Source: Haliclystus octoradiatus (lineage: Eukaryota; Cnidaria; Staurozoa; Stauromedusae; Haliclystidae). From it: a stretch of 64,000 bases of DNA. The first letter of the stretch is position 1, and every line of letters begins with the position of its first letter. The stretch spans positions 15,418,110-15,482,109 of the forward strand of contig OU744452.1 of the NCBI GenBank assembly GCA_916610825.1, read 5' to 3'. The position numbers and the translations under genes are program-made. The notes beneath the pieces were generated by a model, which ran no database searches, was not told where the DNA came from, and was given only the letters and a program-made list of their open reading frames with translations. Below are positions 34,955 to 46,689 of the stretch, piece by piece.

Positions 34955-37900
34955 TGTAAACTTGTGAAAGTATGTACAAATGATTTTGAGTATCATATAC
35001 GTTGAAATAACGTTAAAATTGATTCAGCAAATAATGACTTCAAATATTCTCTATTTTCTCCAAGTGTTCGAGCTATGTGCTGCAGGCATCCTCACGTATG
35101 TTTTACCGGTTTAATTCAGTTAACAATTGTCGTAAATCTTATCGTAATTTCTTTTTCTCACAGTCAACTTCGCAGCCCAGTTTTAAATGCTCGCTTGCAC
35201 TTCACGTAGATTGGTTACATGTTGACCATACAATCAAATTCTAAAGGATACAGTCTTGGTTGAACAATTTTAGACTCTACAAAGTACATTACAAGTATAT
35301 TAAAAATAAACAAAGATACTCATGAACAAAGATTCTTGGAACATTCTCATCTATATAAGGTTATATTTTTATATTGCAAAATAAATTGTAAATATTGCTC
35401 TAGTATTCAGAATTCATTACATCTGAAAAGCAATATGAAGTATATTGTACCCAACAATTTGTCATATTGCAAAATGAAATGAAAATGATAATGAGACTTT
35501 TGCATGATTATAATTAAGCAGTATTAACTTTCGCTTTTGTTCAACTAAAGAAGGCTAAATATTTTAAATTATTCAAACTTCCTCCACCCAGGGTCATTTG
35601 AATTAGTTCAAAATATTGGCTATTATTTAACAAACAATCACGTCTTAGTCTCACATTGTTCGATTTTTTATAAGTAGAAGCAATCAAAATGATAGCCATA
35701 GATTTTAAAAACAAAACGTTCACAGTTCTAATTTGAAACCATTATGTTGTATAGCTTTATGTTGTAAATTGGGTACTTATAAAAAATATAATGACAAACG
35801 TAACGAGACAATTAATGCAAAGCATGTCATGTCAAGACAGTTTCTGTCTATGTATATTAAACAAAACAATACAAGCACGAATTTGTAATAGCTCTAATAG
35901 TATGCTAGCAGCGCATTTGAATATTAATAGATTCAGTAAAAGCGTCATATGAATATTAACAAATATTGATCAGTTGTAAAAAATGATAATTTTAAAAATT
36001 ATAAACAAAATGAAGTCATTTATTTTACTCAAAATATGGTAATTTTTTTGGGGAAATGTTGGTTGTAAATATATTAATAAATCAAGGTTTTCCATATTTA
36101 TTTTCAAAGATTGTTGATGTAGTTTTAACAATTCTTTCAAATTATTAATAATAATCAAAGTACAAACAAGGGCCAATAATTGATTATGGATATCTTATAA
36201 CAACCACATATTTGGTAGAAATTACAATATTTAAATTGAATGAAGATAGTAAAACTAGGCAAACGGGGAAAGAGAAATCCCTAATACATATATAGGTATC
36301 AATTTAAACGTAATTCTCTACTACTGGATATAGCCTTAGTATACAATTTATTCAAGATATTTTTTGACATGAAAAATATTTTTGATGCCCAACTCTCAAT
36401 CGCTATACACAAAGATATCCATTGTACATCATGGAACTCTATTCTTGACAATTGATGTGTAAGGTATAATAAAGAATAGCTGAAATGGAAGTGGTTCACA
36501 GCATCAGCAAGGCAATGGGAATTGTAACCAGTTCTGCTCATTATTATAATCAGTAAGCTGCTTAATACATATTGTAATCGAGCATGTAGTAATTGAACCT
36601 AAATCAAACTAATTTTGAAAGACGAATGAGACAAGCTTAACAACTAAGTACATCATCAAGACATCACCTTATCATAGTTTATTCAGTAAACCTTTCAAGC
36701 ATATCCACCTAATCGTGGCACAGAATTGAATATTGGATATTTTTTGAAAGCAGATATAGAATATTGGACTGAAAAAATTATCTGTTAGTATTTTGTAAAA
36801 TGAATAACTATTATAAACTATTATATTGATCTAACTATCTAGAGATATCTTCTTAATATATTCACTTTATTTCTCTGACTGTTATGAGAATGGATTTAGA
36901 CGGTGTTAATCTACAGAAGATACCTCTCTAATATATTTCTATAGATATAGGAGTACTGGCTTTTTTTTATCTCAAAGTAATAATTGCAAATGCCTCTAAT
37001 ATTGATTATTTTATGAATAATATTTTAAATATAAATAGAGAATGCATTCAGCAGCTGTAGATGTGGTAGGAAAAGTAGGAAAGGTTTTTGAGTTTCGTAT
37101 GCGAGTCTGGGAAGATTAGATACATAATATCTACATTTGGCAAATCTACTTTATTCAACCATCGGGGCTCTTGTCCTCCTTATATTCCGCCTTATTTGCA
37201 TCGGAGAAATACTCTTAGTCCTCTGTTTTGCTACATAAAATGCAGGCACCATGGTATTCATACTAATGCAGTTCACTTAGATACCCTCATAGTAACGAAC
37301 ATGATGTAATGTATAGTGGAAATATGTTGTAGCCATATTTGATTGTTTGATTGTATAGCTAATTCCCTGTTCACCAATTTGACTTTCCTTATTATTCGAA
37401 ATGGACTGAGTTATAACTATAAGAGAGTTGATGTACATGACATTTCTGTCGATTTTTACACGTAGATAATATATAGGTGTCTGCTTATTTACTATATATG
37501 TAATCTATATCATATGTGATCTATTCTTTAACTTGAGGAGAGAATAAGATTGATAAAATGGAGATAATATATGTGACTTTAATCAGCAATTAGCTTTTTT
37601 TAACTTGGAAGCAGGAAGCGAATGAGCAAAGATTAGATTCAACAATAAATATCAATTTTTTGCATAAATTATGCCAATCGTGGCAGCATCAAGATTCAAG
37701 AGCATGTTTTCTGTGTAAACCGCAAACTAATATGTAAAAACATTGATTGATTCACAAATGCTGAAATTCAAATCATCAGAAATTGATATGCTACCTTGCC
37801 CTATATTATACCCTATCAAAATCGTTAAGTTTTATCATACTCAATTTATATATTAATAAATACTAATTAAGTAAAAGTTAAAAACCACAATTACACAGCT

Positions 37901-37990
37901 TGTAGATTATTATTATTATTGTCGAACAGTTATTTTGATGACGGTAATACAGTCATTGAATATTCTTAACAAATTGTTCTTTTGTTTTTT
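34955..37990. other. Stretch without recognised gene
   Basis: About 3 kb, AT-rich. The minus-strand frame at 36299-36541 and the plus-strand frame at 37088-37309 are open but have no splice or domain support. Confidence 0.4.
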
Positions 37991-37995
37991 CATAG

Positions 37996-38133
37996 CTCAA
38001 TTGGAGTGTTCCCATTGTGTCTGACTTATAAACCAAGAATAACCAAGGGAACCAAAGTGAATGCGAAGACTGTTTTTCCAGTTTGTAGCCGAGAAAGAAT
38101 CGATATCAAAGAGCTTGAGTCTTTACACGCACT
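37996..38133 (+). CDS. Orphan internal exon (46 codons)
   Basis: An acceptor, TTTTTTCATAG, ends at 37995 and a consensus donor GTAAGT starts at 38134. Between them one frame is open across all 138 bases and reads SIGVFPLCLTYKPRITKG and so on to CSRERIDIKELESLHAL. The base composition is less AT-rich than the neighbourhood. This is what an internal exon of a host gene looks like; the phase is 1 base in, 2 bases out. I cannot identify the protein. A possible next exon lies 68 bases downstream. It could also be a pseudogene exon. Confidence 0.5.
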
Positions 38134-38201
38134 GTAAGTGAATAAATTATACATTGTTATTAAGGAATAAGTATTTGATATACTTTAGGCCTTTTTTGCA
38201 G

Positions 38202-38416
38202 GAAACAATATCAAATACAATCATTTTCACTATTTCTCGCACGTTGCTTAGTCATGCTGCTGCCAAATTCATTTTTGAAAGCAAAACAATAAGTCTGTCA
38301 TTTTATTTAATGATTTTGATAAAGCGTTGCTCTTTTAATACCGAATATCTAGTTGACTTAATTATTGAAACAACGATTCCAAATGATGTCTATTTCACGC
38401 TTCTTCAAATTTACGG
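38202..38416 (+). CDS. Possible second exon after the orphan exon
   Basis: An acceptor CCTTTTTTGCAG ends at 38201 and GTAATT follows 38416. One frame is open throughout (contains HAAAKFIFESKTISLSFY). That frame does not match the phase left by the upstream exon; joining in phase instead gives about 30 codons before a TAA. Either the donor or acceptor used differs, or one of the two exons is spurious. Confidence 0.25.
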
Positions 38417-38444
38417 TAATTGTTAAACTATCACAACATAATCC

Positions 38445-38834
38445 TTAAATAATATTAAATACTTTCTTACGCTTAGCAACCATATATGCCCTCATGTGCA
38501 ACCCCTTAAATTCTGAAATGAAAGATGTCAACATAGAAGTAATATGTTCGTAAAGAAAAGTAAGATTACTGATTATACTGTGTAGTTCGTATTGGTGGAT
38601 ATTTATTATATTGTGATTAGATTGATCGTGAACGAGAAACTGAATTTGTTGATTGTAGACATTGTAGTTAAAATGCTCGAAGAACTCAATTTCATAGGTA
38701 TTCATATGTATTCTCTTTGATGCATCATCGTAAACATAGAAATAATGGTTGTCATTCCTCGTTTCTAAAAATCTAGGCCTTAAACATTGAATAATGCATT
38801 TAGATTTAAACGAGGGGATGAAACACGTTGTCAA
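38445..38834 (-). CDS. Unidentified 129-codon ORF
   Basis: A minus-strand frame from ATG at 38834, rich in His, Asn, Tyr and Phe, with a basic C-terminus (VAKRKKVFNII). There is no recognisable domain, signal peptide or neighbouring partner. A frame of this length is uncommon by chance in DNA this AT-rich, but the composition follows the local base bias. It remains a weak candidate. Confidence 0.2.
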   Translation of the reverse strand: MTTCFIPSFKSKCIIQCLRPRFLETRNDNHYFYVYDDASKRIHMNTYEIEFFEHFNYNVYNQQIQFLVHDQSNHNIINIHQYELHSIISNLTFLYEHITSMLTSFISEFKGLHMRAYMVAKRKKVFNII

Positions 38835-39421
38835 GTTCTGAGGTTTCTAAATAAAATGTCATCACTGCAAGCCACAGCTCTGCAGCAACAAAACACTCAT
38901 ACATTATCCGAATTAACTGTACTTTCCTTTCTAACTACTGTATACGAAAAGTACTTATTATTCGACATACAATGTATTATATAAACGTCGTGGCATGCAA
39001 AGGCCTTGGTTTATAAATATAAAGGTTCGCTTTCTTGTAAAAGCTCGTGACGAAGGGTGAAGAAGCGTGTTCATAACCTGCTTTAGTCCGGACATAGACT
39101 ATCGATCACATTGATGCGTATAGGAATTTCTCTCTCTATATATATGTATTTACATGTTTGAGTTAGGAAAATATCCTGCAATATAACAAAATGTTGTATA
39201 TTTTCATTTGTTATCCAATCACCAGCATTTAGTGCACGTATTTTCATTTTCAAATAGCTTGTTGAAGAATTTTCTCCTAAAATATTATTCATTAAAGTTG
39301 TTTATTTACTCTGAACCGCTATATCCTTATCATCCTTATAAGAGTTACAGACTCGCGATGACTTTAATGAGTATGTAATTTAGTTTTCTTAGTTTGGTAA
39401 TAGAGCAAGTCGTGGAGTCAA

Positions 39422-39482
39422 CTAGCCTGCGTCGCAGACCAAAACATTTCGAGAACGTTGTTTGGTCTGTGACGCAGGCTAG
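39422..39482. repeat. 61-bp near-perfect hairpin
   Basis: CTAGCCTGCGTCGCAGACCA pairs with the complement of the right arm, CTAGCCTGCGTCACAGACCA, with one mismatch. About 20 bases separate the arms. It looks like a minimal foldback MITE. No certain target duplication was found. Confidence 0.7.
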
Positions 39483-39859
39483 GAATCAACAAGTATATAG
39501 AAGATTTAGTTGTATTAGATCGAATGTAGTCTTGTTCGCTTCGCTATGCATAATTTATACTTGTCAAGGTGTGCCATATATATAGAAAACTCTTTTTGTT
39601 TTGTTTTGATCTGATCGATTGGTAAAATATGTGAAAGATACATTTTATTATAGTTTGTATAATTACATCACAAAATCTTTTAGCAAATGTGCAAAATAGG
39701 CTAAGTATATTACATATCAAATCAAACACATAACATGCACAAAAATCTCTACCACAAAAACTTTTTGTGTTTATAACTAGTTTAGTTTGGAGATAAAGTT
39801 TATGCTCACTCGCTGGACTGTTCAGAATATTGAAAGTATAATTTTAGGATGTATATATA

Positions 39860-39925
39860 TGGTATAATATACTTTGTCGACTGACTGGCAAATAAAGTTC
39901 ACTTACTTTATGAACACTTCAATGT
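39860..39925. repeat. Dispersed hairpin repeat, diverged copy 3
   Basis: ACTGGCAAATAAAG is followed by AAGTTCACTTACTTTATGAAC, which again can fold (GTTCA with TGAAC). It parallels the copies at 30201 and 48100 in layout. Confidence 0.4.
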
Positions 39926-41159
39926 TTATATTGATCATATTTATTATGAAATATATTTTAAATATCAGAAACTTTTCTTACTTTATCTTGTATATGCAAT
40001 AGATGTAAACAGATCACATGGAATGGTTATTAGTTTTAATTTTCAAAAGAAGGCTAGTGACGACGGGAAATTTAATGAGATGAGAATCGAACTTTTCCAA
40101 AATTTTTATTGCATCTAAATCATTTCTGTGACAAGTATCATTACTTTATGCAATCATTTGAAGGCAACGTAAAAAGATAAGATTATTTTTTTTAGATCCA
40201 TTATAAGTACATAGATATATTATAATGATAATGATATCCAGCACTTTATCATGAAGGTTTTCACAAAGTATCAGCCTTGTCGTGTATGTATCTGTATGTA
40301 TCACGCTTCTCCGTCGCAGGACACTGTGCGGTCAACAATTGTCTGCCATGTTTTTCTTTCTTTAGGCTTTTATTTGTGTTGAATTTAGTTAACGTTTGAA
40401 TGTTTTTCCAGGATTTGTATTCATTTTTATGTGCATTTCTACGTTCAATAATTTTAAATCGTTTTCCAGCAATTTCAACCATGTGTATTTTCGTGCTCTA
40501 CGAGGCTTTGGCCAGAATTTATACGATTTTAAATGTCTGGCTTTAACCTGGAGACTCCATGATGATTGATTTGTGATTGATTTGTGAATTTGTACAGGTT
40601 AGAATTTGTTGTTCTATCTTCCCATGTCCAATTCATTATTCTTCTTACAAATTTTCTTTGAAATATTTCTATATTTCAATATATAATATAATATAATATT
40701 TCATTGATGTTCATTATTATTTGTTAGTGTCCATAACTCTGAACTCACAATTGTAGAATAAAATACTTTCTACGTGTGTTCTAAAATTCTCATTTTGATT
40801 TCAATGTTTATCTTTTTGTCTTCGAATAAATACTTTAGTTATTAAATGCGCTTATCGTTAAATTCTTTCTTCTATGTATATCTTTGTCAGTGTCTAGCAT
40901 GCTTGCTGGGTATTTTCGTTTTTCCCATTCGTCATTATACTATCATAGTCCTCTCTTTTGAAATTATATTTTTCTGTTTTTGTGTAATTTACTTGTAGAT
41001 CGTATTTTTTTATCATAGATGGTATTTATTTTCTTATTGTTTGTAATTCTTGATGACTATTTTTAATGTAACTTATATCATCAGAATAGTGCTGGTCTAT
41101 TAAAATTCTATTGTTTTTTTCAATGGTATATGTGTGATCGTGTGTATATGATAGATTAA

Positions 41160-41566
41160 TTATATTTTTAGTTGTACTATAATGCATTGGCTAAGTAAAT
41201 TATAAATAACAAAGGACTGAAGAGAGTCACCTTGTGGCACACCTATATTACTAACTACATTATTTCCTGTATTGTTATCTAGTTTTACTTTCAAAACTAC
41301 ATTTTCCATAAGTATTTTTATCATATGTAATTCGTCTTCATCATCTACTTCTTTTAAAATATTTACAATGTGATCACGTTTTACAGTATCAAAAGCCTTG
41401 GACATATCTAATAATAATAGAAAATATGCTAAAATCTTCTGAGGTTAGAGTTTTCTGCTAGAATCATAAAAGCAAAAACATGTACAGTGGTGCTCCTACA
41501 TTTCTGGTAGGCTGATTGTGATTTTGGAATTAGCCCCATGAACTTATCTAGACAGCACCTCAGCAT
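41160..41566 (-). pseudogene. LINE reverse transcriptase core, broken
   Basis: TCMLRCCLDKFMGLIPKSQS begins the piece, followed by AYQKCRSTTVHVFAF, MSKAFDTVKRDHIVNIL and NIGVPQGDSLQS. These are conserved RT motifs (the first catalytic Asp region and the GVPQGDSLSP-type motif). The catalytic YADD segment was not found. The reading changes frame near 41405. Confidence 0.75.
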
Positions 41567-41575
41567 GCATGTAGC

Positions 41576-42390
41576 AAAGAAGCCGCCAACAAAAATCTCG
41601 TCGATGACGTTGTTTATCTGAGTATTCTAGGGTGTAACACAGTCAACAGTGAACGAATCGTAAAATATATAAGAGCCTGAAATTTTAAAAGCTGCTAAAA
41701 TGTTTGACAGAAATGGTGACTTGAGTCACTTGTTGCATATATAATTCAGGGTATTGGAGCTAATTAAACTGGAAAACTGATTTTATTATTCTAACTTAAT
41801 GATTCTGGGGAGTCATTGATGTAGCGAACGATCCTGTTTACTGCAAACTTTTTGAGCGCTCGTCGGAGATCGAAATTCAGGTTGAAATATGATTCATTGT
41901 GGAAATGATAAACATTTCACTTGAAGGTTGCTATGTTCTGAATAAATCTTTCCCTTGCTCTTGTAAATGACGTGGAACTGTTGGACTTTTCGATGGTAGC
42001 CCAAAGCATTCACAATGATACAATATTAAACGATCTTGGAGGGTAAAAACATTTACAGATAATTTCGCCATCTGTATTCTGAATGATGATGTTGAAATAA
42101 GTTTGTAATTTTTGACAAGCATCAGTTAATCGACTTGATTTAATAACCATAAGTTTCCATATAGATTTAATTCATTTTATTTTGGCTTGCATGTTGCATC
42201 TTTCATTAATTTACGAAATGTTGGACCCCGTCTTTCCCCGTACATCAAATGCGTGATAATTTGTCAGAACAATACGATCGAACAGAATGCCGTTGTGCAG
42301 AATCCTGCACAACGCTGTACGAAGAGAATAAGTCCCGCTTACCGCTCGTCAAAGTGCGGTATATCAAAGCGTGACTTATAGATCAGTCAA
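41576..42390. mobile_element. Insertion with 9-bp target duplication inside the LINE relic
   Basis: GCATGTAGC occurs at 41567-41575 and again at 42391-42399. If the segment between and one copy are removed, the LINE reading from LRKILATC to MLRCCLDK becomes continuous, which proves an insertion of about 815 bases. The ends show no inverted repeats. Minus-strand frames inside (MLVKNYKLISTSSF at 41931-42122; MYGERRGPTFRKLMKD near 42200) are not recognised. Confidence 0.7.
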
Positions 42391-42429
42391 GCATGTAGCC
42401 AATATTTTCCTAAGTGAAGACTAGAGAAT

Positions 42430-42760
42430 CACTGGTCTTAGGTTTGCTGCAGGTCCAGGATTTTTACCTGATTTAGGGTGGGGAACTAATTAGCCGTCTT
42501 TAATCTCTATTGGATAAGTTCCTGTTTTTAAAATGTCATTAAATATGCTGGATATCAGTTGACAGGACTCATCAGGACCATCATCATATAGCAGTTCGGC
42601 ATGCAAGGAATCGATTCCCGGGCTTTCATCATCTTTTAAACTTTTGATTGCATCTTTATTTCTTTCTCTGTAAAGGAGATTTTAATTTCTATGGGATTTA
42701 TGTTGTTTAATTCTTTTTCTGATGTTTTCATAAATATGCCTTGGAAATACTTTGTTATAA
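42430..42760 (-). pseudogene. LINE reverse transcriptase N-terminal part, broken
   Basis: The minus strand reads AIKSLKDDESPGIDSLHAEL, SIFNDILKTGTYPIEIKDG, then PKSGKNPGPAANLRPVIL and SSLRKILATC. This is the conserved start of LINE RT domains (SPG-D...IPAE; NLRPI-LLS..RKIL). Confidence 0.75.
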
Positions 42761-43271
42761 TATTAATTTGCTGTTTTTCATCCGTGGTGATGCCATTTTC
42801 TCCAATTACTATTACTTTTCTTTAACTATTTCTTCGTTGTAGATGTTTAACCACTTGGAACATTCTTCTTGAATCCGGTTTTACCTTTCCTTTTTCTTCT
42901 ACCAATTCCATGATAATGTGGGCTGATTCTTCTTCTTGTAGTTTACTGTGAATTTCCTTCATAATTCTATTTCGATTTTTTATAAGATTAAGGTTTTCTT
43001 TTTATTTGTACTATTTATTTTATCTCCAAGGGCTTTTTGTTTATCTGAAATTTGTAAAATTTCTTTATTTTGACTTTTTTATTCTTTTTCGTTATTCCAA
43101 CAACTTCTTTTGCTGCTTCGCTGAAAAGAATTTACAGTATCTGTCCATTTATCTTGAATGGTAACAGAATTTGTAGAGCCTACTTTTGCTATAACTCTGC
43201 CTTGACTTGATATGCTTTTTTGTTTTCCGTGTCTTTTAATGCGTGAATATTTACACTTTCTTTGGATTTTC

Positions 43272-43903
43272 TCAATTTAACTTGTGCCACTTTATGTTAA
43301 GCTTTTCTTTTACTAATCTATGATCTGTGTACGTTTCTATGTCACTGTAGGGCCTAGAATCTTCTATAAATGTTCTATGATTTTCTTTCATCATTATATA
43401 GTCAATTTGATTTCTGTTGGGGTTTTTCCTCAATGTTCCATTTTTGTCATTATCGTCTTGTACTCTGATATGGGCGCTTCCCAAGTGGGTAGATGCACCA
43501 TTTTATGAGGAAATATTTTGTTGCATAGTATCATTTCATTTCTGAGAAGCATTTTTGCAAGTGACCTGTCATTTGAGTTCATGGTATCGATGCCATATCT
43601 TCCTATCACGTCTGGGAATTCTTCTCTGCCAAGACCTGTTTTGGTGTTCTGATCTCCTCCTACGATGAAGATATCTCTGTTATTTATTTGCTGCATTACG
43701 TTTTCTAATTGTTCATAATTTTCCTCTTTTATTTTGGCTTTTTTTTCACTCGCATGCAAAACTGGTGCATATGTTGAGATAAATATTATATTTCTATTAT
43801 TAGTTTTATTATTTCGATTTACATTGTTAAGTTCTATAGTGGCTATATGATCAGAAATTGTCTTACATTCTGGATGTATTCCTTTTTCTATACCAATACC
43901 CAC
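43272..43903 (-). pseudogene. LINE endonuclease domain, broken
   Basis: Frames at 43430-43903 and 43272-43484 contain GIGIEKG, IFISTYAPV, IFIVGGDQNTKTG and NRNQIDYIM, characteristic of the APE-like endonuclease that nicks target DNA for LINE insertion. Two frames are needed, so at least one frameshift lies near 43440-43480. Confidence 0.75.
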
Positions 43904-44379
43904 TCCATGGTAGATTTTTTCTTGATTTCCCGTATGAAATATTTCGTATGTTGTCTTTTTATTTTATGTTTCTTGTATAGCTAACATAGATAGTTTATAA
44001 TTACGTATATCATTTGCTAATTGTTGTTTTTTTAATGCCTGTGTTTAAGCCTCTTACATTTAAAGTACCTATACATTGAAAACTTGTCTGTAGTATTAAT
44101 AGTTTTATCAGACATGGTTGACGGATGTTGATCATGACTTTAATAACACTTCTCTAAGATAGAGTTTGCGAGGAGTCACCCGTCACAGCCGGCTTTTGCA
44201 GAACCTGTGGCATTATATTTGGCAAAATATTGAGGTTATTACGTACCAGGAAAGATGACATATATATTCTTAACTTGTAGTGGTTTTCTTTGCAGATTTT
44301 AAACAAATATATACCAATCACATAATACACAAGAAAATAGATATATTAAGTGTCACAGCGTATTGAAATGGCTTTGAAA

Positions 44380-45060
44380 TATACAAAATAATATACAACA
44401 ACAAATTTGAGACCAGGTAGTTGGAATGTGTTATAGCAAGATATTTCAATATATGTAAAGTCTAACTAATCTTAAATCTACTCCGTTAATAGTAGACAGT
44501 AAAAACAAATAAATATATTTGCTATCAAACGGTATCATAGTAAACACAAGAAGAGCCAATTTTCAAATAAACAAAATAATATTACAACAAATTGGAACCA
44601 GGAGTTAAACATTTGATAACAATGAGATATTATTATTTCAATCTATGTGTAGTCTAACAAATTATTCAATCTTCTCCGTTAGCAGTAGACAATAGAATAA
44701 TAGATGAAATTAATATTTTTTTATCAAACGGTAATTGATCAGAGTGACTGAGTGAGCAACAATAAAATAAATGGAATATACACTTGTCTGAATAGAATTC
44801 ACTATAGGATATTTTACCAGATTTCAAAAAGACTTATAACTATACGTTGCTATCAAAATTCAATTATTTCAATTTCTCACTGACAAACTCTCTCAAGCAC
44901 GTCTCAGGTCGGCAGTTTAAAAATCAAAATCAAAACAGCTGACCATCAAGAACAGAAAACGCCCATTTCCAAGAATAATACGAATTTCAATTTTATCTAC
45001 TGATTAACCATTTCAAGCACGTCTGAGGTTGACAGCTTTAAAACGTTTTCATGAAAACCA
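44380..45060. repeat. Diverged tandem duplications next to the LINE relic
   Basis: A unit of about 190 bases appears twice (about 44380-44570 and 44571-44750), sharing CTCCGTTA...AGTAGACA and TATCAAACGGTA. A shorter unit occurs twice further right (about 44885-44930 and 45010-45055), sharing TTCAAGCACGTCT or CTCAAGCACGTCT and GACAGCTTT or GGCAGTTT. They lie beyond the 5' end of the minus-strand LINE. Confidence 0.6.
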
Positions 45061-45480
45061 AAACAAACCACGCAAATAATTTACATGATTTTTCATTTGT
45101 AAACCAATTTGAAATGTTCATGATGTTTTTGTATGACTTTTTTGAGCGCCTGATATCACTTTTTCATTCACAATAGAAATGATTTCTACAATCACAATAA
45201 TTATATTCTGCCAAAACATTTTTGATAAATGAAATTTTATCCCTGTTTATCCTAAATGATGTAACTGCTATATGAGCATTCCTGTTTATCCTAGTGAAAT
45301 AGAAAACTTCTCTGTATTGTTATGAGTTCTACAATTGTACGGAATCACTGTAGGACTCTCAAGGCTCAGGGCCACGTGGCTCTGCGATAGAGTGCTGGCA
45401 ATATTCTATCTGTGTACGTATGTATACATCACATGTGTGTATACATTGAAGATGTCTTCCCAAATATGAGCAATTGTTAG

Positions 45481-45762
45481 CAGGGCTATCTATTTACAAG
45501 AGTTGGGACACGCTTTCATGTGCCGCTATCGTCTCCAATTGGACAGATGCCAGTCACATGATTTTGGACGCCATCTTTGTTCTTTCGGAAACGGGTTCTC
45601 AATTATTTCAAGTGAACCGCGCGAAAAAATACAATACAATATGGCTGAAAAAAACACACAACATTCTCCTGCACATGCGCACTGTTAAAAACGTGCTCGG
45701 GTCCAGGCAAAAAAAAACAAAAATGGCATGAGTGTCCCAACTCTTGTAAATGGATGGCTCTG
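45481..45762. mobile_element. hAT-type MITE, 282 bp
   Basis: The left end is CAGGGCTATCTATTTACAAG and the complement of the right end CAGAGCCATCCATTTACAAG, both followed by AGTTGGGACAC. The flanks ATTGTTAG (45473-45480) and ACTGTTAG (45763-45770) match at 7 of 8 bases. The overlapping short open frames are chance. Confidence 0.85.
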
Positions 45763-45770
45763 ACTGTTAG

Positions 45771-46689
45771 AGCGAGAAACAGAACGTATATATACACGAT
45801 GTGTGCATAACAGATACTAATCACATGACGATCTACGACAAGCCAATCACACATTCACAATTTGCATTACTAATTATCACGCGGCATCATTTTCGTAAAA
45901 TATCACGAAGGTTTTCTGCGATCTGATTTTTCTAAAGAGCGTCCATGAATACCCAAGGGTAAAAAATATAGCACCGAAAACCAGAGAAAACCGCTAGCTT
46001 TAAAAAGTTTTATCTGTGATGAAATATAGAAATTATAACTTTCGGATAACAATCCAGTAATATCCCAATTATAGCAACGATTTACAAAACGATATTTATA
46101 GCTCAAGATGTTTATATTTATCGAAAAGCGTGAGAAAGGAGTTACTGGTCTTATCTTACAAAATTAGCATGAATAAAAAGAAAAAGAAAATAAAGTATGA
46201 AAGACAATTATATGCTAAGTCGTTTCAAAGTAAAGCATAAATTTAAAAAACAATTAGAACAACAATTTCCTAGAGAATAATCGTACAATTTATATTTCAG
46301 ACGTTCTTGTGTATGTCGTTCTTTATTCAACAATATTTATCTTGTTGAGGGATTAACTTTGCTTGGTTTATGAACTGAAATTGAATTTGAAATTGTGAAT
46401 TCGTGAATTGAGAATTCGCCGTCAAATGAGATTCCGACTTTTGTCTGATTAGAGTCATTAGACGGCTCCGCCAATGTGATACCTATACCAATTAAGACTT
46501 AATGACAATCTTCAATTTGTGTCGATTATAGACCTATACGTTTGACATCCACTGTTTGTGTCCTCGTGGATCGAGTCTTGAAGGTGTATATATCACAGAA
46601 TTTTTCAATAATAACAAGCTGACCAGTATTTATCAACATGGTTTTAAATCATTAAAATCAACTGTTACTCAACTTGTTGAAACAGTTAA
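45771..46689. other. Non-coding stretch, no gene seen
   Basis: AT-rich. No coding or repeat structure recognised. Confidence 0.4.

Larger units (their letters stand above)
40261..44010 (-). mobile_element. Decayed LINE (non-LTR retrotransposon), minus strand
   Basis: Reading the minus strand: an apurinic-type endonuclease (43272-43903), a reverse transcriptase N-terminal part (about 42430-42760), RT fingers and palm pieces (about 41160-41566) and a C-terminal tail (40261-40540, with RRARKYTWLKLLENDLKLLN). The order is that of a LINE ORF2. Stops and frameshifts are scattered throughout. The RT is split by an unrelated insertion at 41576-42390. The clade is not certain. Confidence 0.8.

Noticed and set aside
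42187-42381. 64-codon plus-strand frame
   Set aside because: It is antisense to frames within the 815-base insertion and has no independent support.
45474-45854. Three overlapping short frames
   Set aside because: They span the arms of a hAT-type MITE and are chance readings of its inverted repeats.
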